This document shows, in pieces, positions 8,179-15,490 of a DNA stretch of 21,392 nt; position 1 is the first letter of the stretch, and the number at the start of each line of letters is the position of its first letter. The translations under genes were made by a program, and so were the position numbers. This DNA is from Lysobacterales bacterium CG02_land_8_20_14_3_00_62_12 (lineage in GTDB: Bacteria > Pseudomonadota > Gammaproteobacteria > Xanthomonadales > Ahniellaceae). Below the pieces are notes generated by a model that had not been told where the DNA came from, searched no databases, and saw only the letters and a list, made by a program, of their open reading frames with translations. The stretch spans positions 13,263 to 34,654 of the forward strand of contig PEUI01000356.1 of assembly GCA_002785585.1 (NCBI GenBank), in the 5' to 3' direction.

Positions 8179-10518
8179 TTAGACCTTGCTGATACGAAGG
8201 GACGAACCGTTGCCAGCCAATTCGCGCGTGGCGCTGTGGCCAAGTTCGATCCAGGCGGCGGCGAGCGGCAGCCGTCGGTCCACAGTCACCGGCAGTTCGA
8301 CACTGACCTTGCCATCTTCCACGCGCGCGGTCGCTCCGGTGACCAGGCCCAACGCCTTGGCATCGGCGGGATTCAGCCCGAGGCCCACTGGCACCGCCAA
8401 CGGCGTTTGCTGCAATGCCGTAGCGCGGCGCACGACCGCATCGCTACGATAAATCGGCACCGTGGCAACCCGGCTGAACTGACCGACCACCATCGCCAAC
8501 GTCGGCGCTGCGGCTTTGGCAGCAACCATCGGACTCACCTGACGGATCGCCGCACGCAGGGACTCGATATCGTCGAACGCCAACTCCGCGAGCCCAAGCG
8601 CAGCGGCCAGGGCGCGCAATACCCGCCAACCGGAACGCGCCTCGCCGGGCAACTGCGCCCCTGCGGAGAACGACTGCACGCTGCCATCGACATTGACGTA
8701 ACTGCCATCGATCTCGGGTGGCAGACCGATCGGCAGCACCACCTGCGCTTTTGAACGCACGCCGGTGCAGGCAAAGCCACCCAGATAGACAAAAAACTCG
8801 GCTTGACTGCGGGCGGCATCAAACTGCGCTGGCAGCGCGCAGTCCTGCGAACCGGCTTGAAACACGATCAAGGCTTTCGGCGGATTGGCCATGATCGCCG
8901 CGGCGGTACCGGCCGAGGTTCCGGGCAAGACCCCGACACTGGCCAAGCCAAGCGCGTTGGCGCCGGCCGGCAGTTCGTTGTAGGCAGCGCCGGCGGCAAT
9001 GGCAATGGCCCGCGCCAGCAACCGCAAATCAGCGGCAGCCGGATGCTGCACGGCAAAATCACCCAACAGCAGCAACGGCCGTTCGGCGCCGCGCAGGGCA
9101 TCGGCCCATTGCCGATGGGCTGCGGTAACCGCCGCTTTTGGCAGTCGCGCTGCCAGTGCCGCAGGCAGCGCGTTGGCGTCGATGGCCAAGGCATTGGCCA
9201 GCGCCAGTAATTCGTCGACCAACAAATGCGGCGCGACGATGGCTTTGCCGGCCAGGGTGAAGTGAAAATCAAAATCCACCGGGTTGATCGCCAACACGCG
9301 GGCGCCGTGGAGCACCGCCTTGCGCAGACGGTGGCCGAGCAGCGGCTGATCCAATCGCGGATTGCTGCCAATCAACAAGACCACCGGTGCCTGCTCGATC
9401 GCCGCCAGTGGCATTTCGAAGGCGACGCCGCCAGCGGCATCGGAAAAATCTGTGCTGCGCAGACGATGATCGATACGCTCGCTGCCGAGGGCACGCAGAA
9501 TACGCGCCAGCAAGTAACCCTCTTCGGTGGTGGCCATCGGCGCCACCAAGGCCGCAATCTGCTCGCCGCTGTAACGCTTGAGTTCGGTCGCCACTGCGCT
9601 GATCGCCGCCTCCCACGACACCGCGACCAGCTCGCCGTTCTGGCGCAGCATGGGCACGGTTGCGCGATCCTCCGCGACCAGCCCTTGATAGCTGTAGCGA
9701 TCACGATCCGACAACCAACTTTCATTGATCGCCTCGTTGTCGCGCGGCACCGTGCGCAGCACTTCGCCGCGGCGCGTATGCAGATACAGGTTGGACCCGA
9801 GCGCATCGTGATAAGCGATCGACTCGCGCGCGATCAATTCCCAGGCCCGGGCGCGAAAGCGGAACGGCTTGTTGGTGAGGGCGCCGACCGGACAGACATC
9901 GATGATGTTGCCACCCAATTCGGACTCGATCGACTTGCCAATATAGGTGCCGATCTGCAAATGCTCGCCGCGACCGATGCCGCCGAGCTCGACGCTGCCG
10001 GCGATTTCGGTCATGAAACGCACACAACGCGTGCACTGAATGCAGCGGGTCATGTCGGTAGCAATCAGCGGCCCAAGGTCTTCGTCGGCGACGACGCGCT
10101 TACCCTCAACGAACCGCGACACCGAGCGACCGTAAGCCATCGCCGTATCCTGCAATTCGCACTCGCCGCCCTGATCGCAGATCGGGCAATCGAGCGGGTG
10201 ATTGATCAGCAGAAACTCCATCACATTGCGCTGCGAGTTCAGCGCGCGTTCGCTGCGGGTGAAAATCTTCATGCCTTCCATCACCGGCGTGGCACAGGCC
10301 GGCACCGGCTTTGGCGATTTTTCGACATCGACCAGACACATCCGGCAATTGGCCGCGATCGGCAACTTCTTGTGATAGCAGAAGCGCGGCACCGGCACCC
10401 GGGCTTGATCGGTCGCCTGGATAATCATCGAACCCTTGGCCACCTGCATCGGTTTGCCGTCCACTTCAATGTTGACCAAATCGGGGGCGGTGGTCGGCGG
10501 CTTGACCTGCGCGTTCAT
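8179..10518 (-). CDS. nuoG: NADH-quinone oxidoreductase subunit G (NuoG)
   Basis: This is the largest peripheral-arm subunit of complex I and carries several Fe-S clusters of the NADH-to-quinone chain. From the N-terminus: a [2Fe-2S] ferredoxin domain with C47, C58, C61, C75 (cluster N1b); a His/Cys [4Fe-4S] site in HPLDCPICDQGGEC with H107, C111, C114, C120 (N5); then C159, C162, C165 and C209 (N4, ending in DVCPVGALTNKPF). The remainder is a degenerate molybdopterin-oxidoreductase domain. The extra Cys motif for cluster N7 found in E. coli is missing after residue 209. I chose the ATG at 10516-10518 (MNAQVKPP), preceded by GGGAG, giving 779 residues and an ATGA overlap with nuoF. The open frame upstream to 10617 lies inside nuoF. 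Confidence 0.96.
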   Translation of the reverse strand: MNAQVKPPTTAPDLVNIEVDGKPMQVAKGSMIIQATDQARVPVPRFCYHKKLPIAANCRMCLVDVEKSPKPVPACATPVMEGMKIFTRSERALNSQRNVMEFLLINHPLDCPICDQGGECELQDTAMAYGRSVSRFVEGKRVVADEDLGPLIATDMTRCIQCTRCVRFMTEIAGSVELGGIGRGEHLQIGTYIGKSIESELGGNIIDVCPVGALTNKPFRFRARAWELIARESIAYHDALGSNLYLHTRRGEVLRTVPRDNEAINESWLSDRDRYSYQGLVAEDRATVPMLRQNGELVAVSWEAAISAVATELKRYSGEQIAALVAPMATTEEGYLLARILRALGSERIDHRLRSTDFSDAAGGVAFEMPLAAIEQAPVVLLIGSNPRLDQPLLGHRLRKAVLHGARVLAINPVDFDFHFTLAGKAIVAPHLLVDELLALANALAIDANALPAALAARLPKAAVTAAHRQWADALRGAERPLLLLGDFAVQHPAAADLRLLARAIAIAAGAAYNELPAGANALGLASVGVLPGTSAGTAAAIMANPPKALIVFQAGSQDCALPAQFDAARSQAEFFVYLGGFACTGVRSKAQVVLPIGLPPEIDGSYVNVDGSVQSFSAGAQLPGEARSGWRVLRALAAALGLAELAFDDIESLRAAIRQVSPMVAAKAAAPTLAMVVGQFSRVATVPIYRSDAVVRRATALQQTPLAVPVGLGLNPADAKALGLVTGATARVEDGKVSVELPVTVDRRLPLAAAWIELGHSATRELAGNGSSLRISKV

Positions 10519-11828
10519 GCGGCTGCTCCCAAGGGGCCGTCCACAATGGAACGGCGGTGTTCGATGAAATATTCGAATTCGTGCCAGAAGTGCCGCAAAA
10601 ATCCCTGCACCGGCCACGCCGCAGCTTCACCGAAGGCGCAAATCGTATGCCCCTCGATCTGGCCGGCGGCGGCTTTGAGCATGTCGAGATCTTGCAGACT
10701 GGCCTTGCCGTCGACGATCCGCGTCAACATTCGGTACATCCAGCCAGTGCCTTCGCGACACGGCGTGCACTGGCCACAGGATTCCGAATAATAAAAACGG
10801 CTGATGCGCTGACAGGCGCGCACCATGCAAGTGCTGTCGTCCATGACGATGACCGCACCCGAACCGAGGCCGGAGCCGGCCTTTTGCAGCGCGTCGTAAT
10901 CCATGGTCAACCCGAGCATGGTGGCGGCCGGCAACACCGGCATCGACGAACCCCCCGGGATCACCGCCTTGAGTTGGCGTCCGCCGCGGACACCGCCAGC
11001 CAGCGCCAGCAGATCCGCAAACGAAGTACCCAGGCGAACCTCGTAATTGCCCGGGCGATTGACATGACCGGAAACCGAAAACACTTTCGGTCCACCGTTG
11101 TTGGCCTTGCCCAGGTTCAGAAACCACTCGGCGCCATTGCGGATGATCGCCGGAACCGAGGCATAGGTCTCGGTGTTGTTGATCGTCGTCGGTTTGCCAT
11201 ACAGGCCGTAGTTGGCCGGGAACGGCGGCTTGAACCGGGGCTGGCCTTTTTTGCCTTCCAGCGATTCCATCAACGCGGTCTCTTCACCGCAGATGTAAGC
11301 GCCGGCACCGAGCGCTGAATGAATATCGACATCGACCCCCGCGCCCAACACATTCTTGCCCAACCAACCGTGCTGGTAAGCCTCATGCAATGCCTGTTCG
11401 AAACGCTCGAACGGCTGATGATGAAACTCGCCGCGTAGATAGTTGTAGCCGACGGTGGAGCCAGTGGCATAACAGGCGATCGCCATGCCCTCGATCACCG
11501 CATGCGGATTGAAGCGCAGGATGTCGCGATCCTTGCAGGTGCCAGGCTCGGACTCGTCCGAATTGCACAGGATGTACTTCTGCCCAGGCGCATTGCGCGG
11601 CATGAAACTCCACTTCAACCCAGTTGGAAAACCAGCGCCGCCGCGACCCCGCAGCGCACTTTGTTTGACCAGATCGATCACCTGCTCTTTCGGCATCTGC
11701 TCGCTCAGTATCTTGCGCCAGGCCTGATAGCCGCCGGCTTTCAGATAGCTGTCGTAGCTCCACGGCTGCTCGAAATGCAGGGTATTGAAAACCACATTGT
11801 GTGCTTGCGGGATCGGTCCAAAAGCCAT
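10515..11828 (-). CDS. nuoF: NADH-quinone oxidoreductase subunit F, NADH- and FMN-binding (NuoF)
   Basis: This subunit oxidises NADH through FMN and holds cluster N3. Its 437 residues are typical. The FMN-binding glycine-rich segment GRGGAGFPTGLKW is at 61-73 and the NADH-binding segment GAGAYICGEETAL at 174-186. The [4Fe-4S] ligands are C351, C354 and C357 (ESCGQCTPCREG) plus C397 (HTICAFGEAAAWP). The ATG at 11826-11828 is 9 bases after the nuoE stop, with only a weak AGGG upstream, so coupling from nuoE is likely. Its TGA overlaps the nuoG start. Confidence 0.98.
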   Translation of the reverse strand: MAFGPIPQAHNVVFNTLHFEQPWSYDSYLKAGGYQAWRKILSEQMPKEQVIDLVKQSALRGRGGAGFPTGLKWSFMPRNAPGQKYILCNSDESEPGTCKDRDILRFNPHAVIEGMAIACYATGSTVGYNYLRGEFHHQPFERFEQALHEAYQHGWLGKNVLGAGVDVDIHSALGAGAYICGEETALMESLEGKKGQPRFKPPFPANYGLYGKPTTINNTETYASVPAIIRNGAEWFLNLGKANNGGPKVFSVSGHVNRPGNYEVRLGTSFADLLALAGGVRGGRQLKAVIPGGSSMPVLPAATMLGLTMDYDALQKAGSGLGSGAVIVMDDSTCMVRACQRISRFYYSESCGQCTPCREGTGWMYRMLTRIVDGKASLQDLDMLKAAAGQIEGHTICAFGEAAAWPVQGFLRHFWHEFEYFIEHRRSIVDGPLGAAA

Positions 11829-11837
11829 GACGGTGCC

Positions 11838-12365
11838 CTACTTCAAACCATCGAGAAGTTCGTCGCAAATCGCTGGCGACACGTTCTCGTGATAGTGACC
11901 ATTGATGACCAGCAGCGGCGCACCGGCGCAGGCGGCGAGGCACTCTTCTTCTTTCTTCAGGTACACACGGCCATCAGCGGTGGACTCGCCCAACTTGATG
12001 CCGAGTTTCTTTTCGCAGTGGTGGACGATGCCTTCGGCGCCATTGAGCCAGCAGGAAATATTGGTGCAAATCGCGACGTTGTGGCGACCGACCGGTTTGA
12101 GTTCGTACATGGAATAGAAGTTGGCCACCTCATACGCCCAGACCGCGGGCAGCTCCAGATACTTGGCGACCGCAGCGACCAGCGCATCGGTAAGGAAGCC
12201 GCCGTGCTGAACTTGCGCGGCCGCCAGCGCCTGCAACAGCGCCGAACGTTTGCGCTCGGGCGGGAACTTGGCCACCCAGTGATCGATTTGCAGCCGCGTT
12301 TGCTCGGTCAACAGCAACAGCGGATCGACGTCTTGCACTTGTGCAAAATTGCCTGAAGCTTTCAT
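11838..12365 (-). CDS. nuoE: NADH-quinone oxidoreductase subunit E, [2Fe-2S] thioredoxin-like (NuoE)
   Basis: This is the 24-kDa-type subunit of the NADH dehydrogenase module, holding the off-pathway [2Fe-2S] cluster N1a beside the FMN. An N-terminal helical bundle contains the motif VWAYEVANFYSMYELKPVG, followed by a thioredoxin-like domain with C100 and C105 (CTNISC) and C142 and C146 (EECLAACAGAP). Its 175 residues match the family. The ATG at 12363-12365 follows GGGAG at about 8 bases. It lies 14 bases after the nuoD stop and 9 before nuoF. Confidence 0.97.
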   Translation of the reverse strand: MKASGNFAQVQDVDPLLLLTEQTRLQIDHWVAKFPPERKRSALLQALAAAQVQHGGFLTDALVAAVAKYLELPAVWAYEVANFYSMYELKPVGRHNVAICTNISCWLNGAEGIVHHCEKKLGIKLGESTADGRVYLKKEEECLAACAGAPLLVINGHYHENVSPAICDELLDGLK

Positions 12366-12379
12366 TCCATGCTCCCGGT

Positions 12380-13633
12380 TCAGCGATCCACTTCGCCGAA
12401 CACGATGTCAAAAGTACCCATCAACGCCACCACGTCAGGCAGCATGTGTCCACGCGCCATCTCGTCCATCGCCGACAGGTGCGCAAACCCCGGTGCCCGC
12501 AATTTGACGCGAAATGGCTTGTTGGAGCCGTCGGCGATCAGATAGACACCAAACTCGCCTTTCGGCGCCTCGACCGCGCTGTAAACCTCACCGGCAGGCA
12601 CCGAATAGCCTTCGGTGAACAGCTTGAAGTGATGGATCAGCGCTTCCATATCATTTTTCATCTCGGCACGGCTAGGTGGCGAGACTTTGAAATTTTGCAG
12701 CATCACTGGGCCGGGATTGCTCCGCAGCCAAGCCACGCATTGTTTGATGATGTGGTTGGACTGCCGCAGCTCGGCAACCCGCACCAGGTAACGATCGTAG
12801 CAATCGCCGTTGACCCCGACCGGGATCTGAAACTCGAAGCGATCGTAAGCCGCGTACGGTTGTTTGCGGCGCAAATCCCATTCGACGCCAGACCCGCGCA
12901 GCATCGGCCCGGTAAACCCGCGCGCCATCGCCTGCTCCGGCGACACCACGCCGATCCCGACGGTGCGTTGTTTCCAGATGCGATTGTCGGTAAGCAAGGT
13001 TTCGTATTCGTCAACACGCGCCGGAAAATCGTCGGTAAACGCATCCAGAAAATCCAGCATCGACCCTTCGCGCCACTGATTAAGGCGTTTCAGATCGGCC
13101 GGTTTACGGAAGCGCGATTCGCGGTACTTGGGCATCTGCTCGGGCAGGTCGCGATAGACGCCACCGGGGCGATAGTAGGTGGCGTGCATGCGCGCACCGC
13201 TGACCGCTTCATAGCAGTCCATCAGTTCTTCGCGCTCGCGAAACGCATACAAAAACAGGGTCATTGCGCCCAGGTCCAGCGCACCCGAGCCAAGCCAGAG
13301 CAGATGGTTGAGGATGCGGGTGATTTCATCAAACAGCGTGCGGATCACTTGCGCACGCGGTGGCGCCGTCACCCCGAGCAAGCGTTCGATGCCGAGCACA
13401 TAGGCGTGCTCATTGCACATCATCGACATGTAATCGAGGCGATCCATATAGCCGATCGACTGGTTGTAGGGCTTGGATTCGGCCAATTTTTCGGTGGCGC
13501 GATGCAACAGGCCGATATGCGGGTCAGCGCGTTGCACGACCTCGCCATCCATTTCCAGCACCAGTCGCAACACGCCGTGTGCGGCCGGATGCTGCGGACC
13601 GAAGTTGACCGTGTAATTGCGGATCTCTTGCAT
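12380..13633 (-). CDS. nuoD: NADH-quinone oxidoreductase subunit D, 49-kDa type (NuoD)
   Basis: This is the quinone-reducing subunit of complex I, related to the large subunit of NiFe hydrogenases but without metal ligands. The N-terminus contains NFGPQHPAAHGVLR, then HIGLLHRATEKL and GYMDRLDYMSMMCNEHAY. His19 and Tyr68 (numbered from the chosen start) are 49 residues apart, as are the two quinone-headgroup ligands in the family. The protein ends in the conserved DIVFGEVDR. The frame extends to a GTG at 13639 that overlaps the nuoC stop (GTGA), but AGGA is spaced about 8 bases from the ATG at 13631-13633 and almost touches the GTG. I therefore prefer the ATG, giving 417 residues; the GTG would add two. 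Confidence 0.96.
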   Translation of the reverse strand: MQEIRNYTVNFGPQHPAAHGVLRLVLEMDGEVVQRADPHIGLLHRATEKLAESKPYNQSIGYMDRLDYMSMMCNEHAYVLGIERLLGVTAPPRAQVIRTLFDEITRILNHLLWLGSGALDLGAMTLFLYAFREREELMDCYEAVSGARMHATYYRPGGVYRDLPEQMPKYRESRFRKPADLKRLNQWREGSMLDFLDAFTDDFPARVDEYETLLTDNRIWKQRTVGIGVVSPEQAMARGFTGPMLRGSGVEWDLRRKQPYAAYDRFEFQIPVGVNGDCYDRYLVRVAELRQSNHIIKQCVAWLRSNPGPVMLQNFKVSPPSRAEMKNDMEALIHHFKLFTEGYSVPAGEVYSAVEAPKGEFGVYLIADGSNKPFRVKLRAPGFAHLSAMDEMARGHMLPDVVALMGTFDIVFGEVDR

Positions 13634-13635
13634 AC

Positions 13636-14364
13636 TCACTTTCCTGTCGCGGCGGGCGCAGCGGTGCCGACCGATGCCAACAACCGGGTGTCATTGCGCA
13701 AGGTGCGCGGCACGCCCACCCGTGGTTGGATCGAAACTGGCTCGTAGACCACGCGCTGTCTGGCTTCGTCGTAGCGCACTTCCACATTGCCAATCAACGG
13801 AAAATCCTTGCGGAACGGGTGGCCGACAAAACCGTAGTCGCTGAGGATGCGGCGCAAATCCGGATGACCATCGAAAACGATGCCGAACAAATCGAACGCT
13901 TCGCGCTCGTACCAATTGACGCCGCGCCACAAGGCGATCAGCGATGGCACCAACGGCAGCCCCTCATCGGGCGCAAAGCAGCGCATGCGCAAGCGGCGGT
14001 TATGGGTGATCGACAGTAGCTGCACCACGACCGCAAAGCGCTGGGCAAGGGGTGGCGCAGCGGGGCGATCAGCCCAGTTGAAGCGCCCCGGACCGGCGCC
14101 CTCGACGCCACGCGAAAAACCTTCGGCGCTGACATCGCTGGTGTCCCACTCGGCTTCGCCCCAGGACAGATAGTCAACCCCACACAAATCGATCAACAGT
14201 TCAAAGCGGAACTCGGGATCGTCGCGCAACCCCCGCGCCACCGCCAACCAGTTTGCCACCGGCACATCGATACTGATCTCGTCCAACGCCTCCACCAAAC
14301 CGGAGAGCAACGCGCCGAAACGGGTTTGCAACCGATTCGCCAGTGGGGAAGAAGATTCGCTCAT
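13636..14364 (-). CDS. nuoC: NADH-quinone oxidoreductase subunit C, 30-kDa type (NuoC)
   Basis: This peripheral-arm subunit lacks cofactors and supports NuoD and NuoB. The family signature begins at VNWYEREAFDLFGIVFDGHP (149-168) and continues through LRRILSDYGFVGHPFRKDFP. Its 242 residues exceed the compact NuoC core. Part of the excess is a hydrophilic insertion at about 66-108 (starting YLSWGEAEWDTSDVSAEGFS), which I recall from Xanthomonas-type NuoC; the rest is a C-terminal tail rich in Ala and Thr. nuoC is separate from nuoD, unlike the fused nuoCD of enterobacteria. The ATG at 14362-14364 follows AGGGGA at a good distance, and the nuoB stop lies 9 bases upstream. Confidence 0.97.
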   Translation of the reverse strand: MSESSSPLANRLQTRFGALLSGLVEALDEISIDVPVANWLAVARGLRDDPEFRFELLIDLCGVDYLSWGEAEWDTSDVSAEGFSRGVEGAGPGRFNWADRPAAPPLAQRFAVVVQLLSITHNRRLRMRCFAPDEGLPLVPSLIALWRGVNWYEREAFDLFGIVFDGHPDLRRILSDYGFVGHPFRKDFPLIGNVEVRYDEARQRVVYEPVSIQPRVGVPRTLRNDTRLLASVGTAAPAATGK

Positions 14365-14373
14365 GGCCGTCCC

Positions 14374-14919
14374 CTAGCGCGCAATCGTGTTGGTGCGGCG
14401 GATTTTTTTCTGCAATTGCAGAATGCCCCAGATCAGCGCCTCAGCGGTCGGTGGGCAGCCCGGCACATAAATGTCGACCGGGACGATGCGATCACAACCA
14501 CGCACCACCGAATACGAGTAGTGGTAGTAGCCACCACCATTGGCGCAACTGCCCATCGAGATTACCCACTTGGGATTGGGCATCTGGTCGTACACCCGGC
14601 GCATCGCCGGCGCCATTTTGTTGACCAGGGTACCGGCCACGATCATCACGTCGGACTGGCGCGGGCTGGGACGAAACACCACGCCATAACGATCCAGATC
14701 CAGCCGCGACGCGCCGGCCTGCATCATCTCTACCGCGCAACAGGCCAAGCCGAAAGTCATTGGCCACATCGAGCCGGTGCGCGCCCAATTGATCAGGGCA
14801 TCGGCCGAGGTCACCGCAAAACCGTGCTCGACCAGCGGGTTTTCGCCACCGGGGCGAAGGATGTCATCGACTTCGCCGATCGGTTCGGGATTGTGAAAAA
14901 AACCAGTTTTCACTCCCAT
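14374..14919 (-). CDS. nuoB: NADH-quinone oxidoreductase subunit B, cluster N2 (NuoB)
   Basis: This subunit holds [4Fe-4S] cluster N2, the last electron carrier before quinone. Ligands are the adjacent C60 and C61 (FGLACCAVEMM), C125 (SMGSCANGGGYYHYSYSVV) and C155 (VYVPGCPPTAEAL in family terms, YVPGCPPTAEAL here). Its 181 residues are normal. The ATG at 14917-14919 follows GGGAG and overlaps the end of nuoA by 10 bases, consistent with translational coupling. Confidence 0.98.
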   Translation of the reverse strand: MGVKTGFFHNPEPIGEVDDILRPGGENPLVEHGFAVTSADALINWARTGSMWPMTFGLACCAVEMMQAGASRLDLDRYGVVFRPSPRQSDVMIVAGTLVNKMAPAMRRVYDQMPNPKWVISMGSCANGGGYYHYSYSVVRGCDRIVPVDIYVPGCPPTAEALIWGILQLQKKIRRTNTIAR

Positions 14920-15269
14920 TCCAGCGCTCCCTTTTTCCAGACGTAGGCGAAGCCGACGACGAGCAGCGCAATGAACATCGCCATTTCAACCATGCCGACC
15001 ATGCCGATGTCGCGAAACACCACGGCCCAGGGAAAGATGAAGGCGATTTCCAGATCGAAGACGATGAACAAGATTGCCATCAGGTAGTAGCGCACATCAA
15101 AGCGCATACGCGCGTCTTCAAAGGCATCAAAGCCGCATTCGTACGGCGATAACTTGTCAGCGTTGACGCTCTTCGGGCCCAGCAAGGAACCCAGGGTCAA
15201 CAGCGCGATTCCAACGATAGAGGCAACGATCAGAAACAACAGAATCGGTAAGTACTCGGACAGATCCAT
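14910..15269 (-). CDS. nuoA: NADH-quinone oxidoreductase subunit A (NuoA)
   Basis: This small complex I membrane subunit has three transmembrane helices and is homologous to mitochondrial ND3. The loop after helix 1 contains the conserved KLSPYECGFDAFEDARMRFD, including the loop Cys (C45). Helix 2 carries FDLEIAFIFPWA with D72 and E74. I chose the ATG at 15267-15269 (MDLSEYLPILLFL), giving 119 residues, the family length. The open frame to 15344 runs into the tRNA gene and cannot be protein. It is the first gene of the nuo operon. I see no strong Shine-Dalgarno before this ATG, which is unusual here, where nearly all nuo genes have one. Confidence 0.95.
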   Translation of the reverse strand: MDLSEYLPILLFLIVASIVGIALLTLGSLLGPKSVNADKLSPYECGFDAFEDARMRFDVRYYLMAILFIVFDLEIAFIFPWAVVFRDIGMVGMVEMAMFIALLVVGFAYVWKKGALEWE

Positions 15270-15285
15270 GTTCAGGTCACACTCG

Positions 15286-15295
15286 GTGAGCTCAC
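15286..15295. promoter_or_regulatory. Perfect 10-bp palindrome in the nuoA leader
   Basis: GTGAGCTCAC is a perfect palindrome lying 17-26 bases upstream of the nuoA start codon. Its position could suit an operator or a translation-affecting hairpin. No regulator can be named from the sequence, and palindromes this short also occur by chance. Confidence 0.25.
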
Positions 15296-15305
15296 TTAGA
15301 TTGAT

Positions 15306-15325
15306 GAAGCCAATGCCAAGGCTTC
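15306..15325 (-). promoter_or_regulatory. Hairpin between tRNA-Leu and nuoA
   Basis: GAAGCC and GGCTTC form a perfect 6-bp stem around an 8-base loop, starting about 10 bases past the tRNA 3' end in the direction of transcription. There is no T-run after it, so it is a poor terminator. It could be a processing or pausing structure at the junction between the tRNA and the nuo message. I could not find a convincing -10/-35 pair for a nuo promoter in the 65-base spacer. Confidence 0.3.
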
Positions 15326-15334
15326 GGTTTGACT

Positions 15335-15419
15335 TGGTGCCCAAGGGGGGACTCGAACCCCCACGACTTGCGTCGCTACCACCTCAAGGTAGTGTGTCTA
15401 CCAATTCCACCACCTGGGC
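15335..15419 (-). tRNA. leuU: tRNA-Leu (anticodon GAG)
   Basis: On the minus strand a complete class II tRNA can be folded. The acceptor stem is GCCCAGG paired with CTTGGGC (one G-U pair), followed by the discriminator A and an encoded CCA. The D-arm contains the expected AATTGGTAGAC. The anticodon stem CTACC/GGTAG encloses the loop TTGAGGT, giving anticodon GAG for CUC and CUU codons. A long variable arm follows, as expected for leucine, then a T-arm GGGGG-TTCGAGT-CCCCC. Length is 85 bases including CCA. The position directly after secG matches leuU in E. coli. It lies 65 bases before nuoA on the same strand and may be cut from a shared transcript. Confidence 0.98.
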
Positions 15420-15428
15420 AACTCGAAG

Positions 15429-15434
15429 ATTGTA
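15429..15434 (-). promoter_or_regulatory. Possible -10 element just upstream of tRNA-Leu
   Basis: TACAAT on the minus strand matches five of six bases of the sigma-70 -10 consensus. Transcription would start about 3 bases before the mature tRNA 5' end. No good -35 hexamer is seen 16-18 bases upstream; the corresponding sequence is around CGTCTG. The call is weak, and readthrough from tpiA-secG is equally possible. Confidence 0.25.
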
Positions 15435-15435
15435 G

Positions 15436-15478
15436 CTGATCTGCGTTTGATCAGACGATTTTTTTGCAGAAAAAATCG
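15436..15478 (-). other. Two tandem hairpins between secG and tRNA-Leu
   Basis: The 71-base spacer holds two perfect inverted repeats back to back. The one nearer secG (15456-15478) has a 9-bp stem, CGATTTTTT against AAAAAATCG, with a 5-base loop. The one nearer the tRNA (15436-15454) has a 6-bp stem, CTGATC against GATCAG, with a 7-base loop. Neither has the GC stem followed by a U-run of a standard terminator. Together they could partly terminate the tpiA-secG message, protect its 3' end, or mark RNase processing before the tRNA. Confidence 0.4.
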
Positions 15479-15490
15479 AAAGCGAAGCAG

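Noticed and set aside
9226..10791. A 521-codon plus-strand frame opposite nuoG
   Set aside because: It is an antisense shadow of a gene with clear Fe-S motifs; the composition is not protein-like and there is no ribosome-binding site or context to support it.
12341..13747. A 468-codon plus-strand frame opposite nuoD
   Set aside because: It is an antisense shadow; nuoD is unambiguous on the other strand and the frame has no recognisable family features.
15456..15478. The T-rich repeat after secG as a classical intrinsic terminator
   Set aside because: The T and A runs are themselves the two arms of the stem; no GC-rich hairpin precedes the T-run, so it does not fit the standard model. It is reported instead as an unexplained hairpin.
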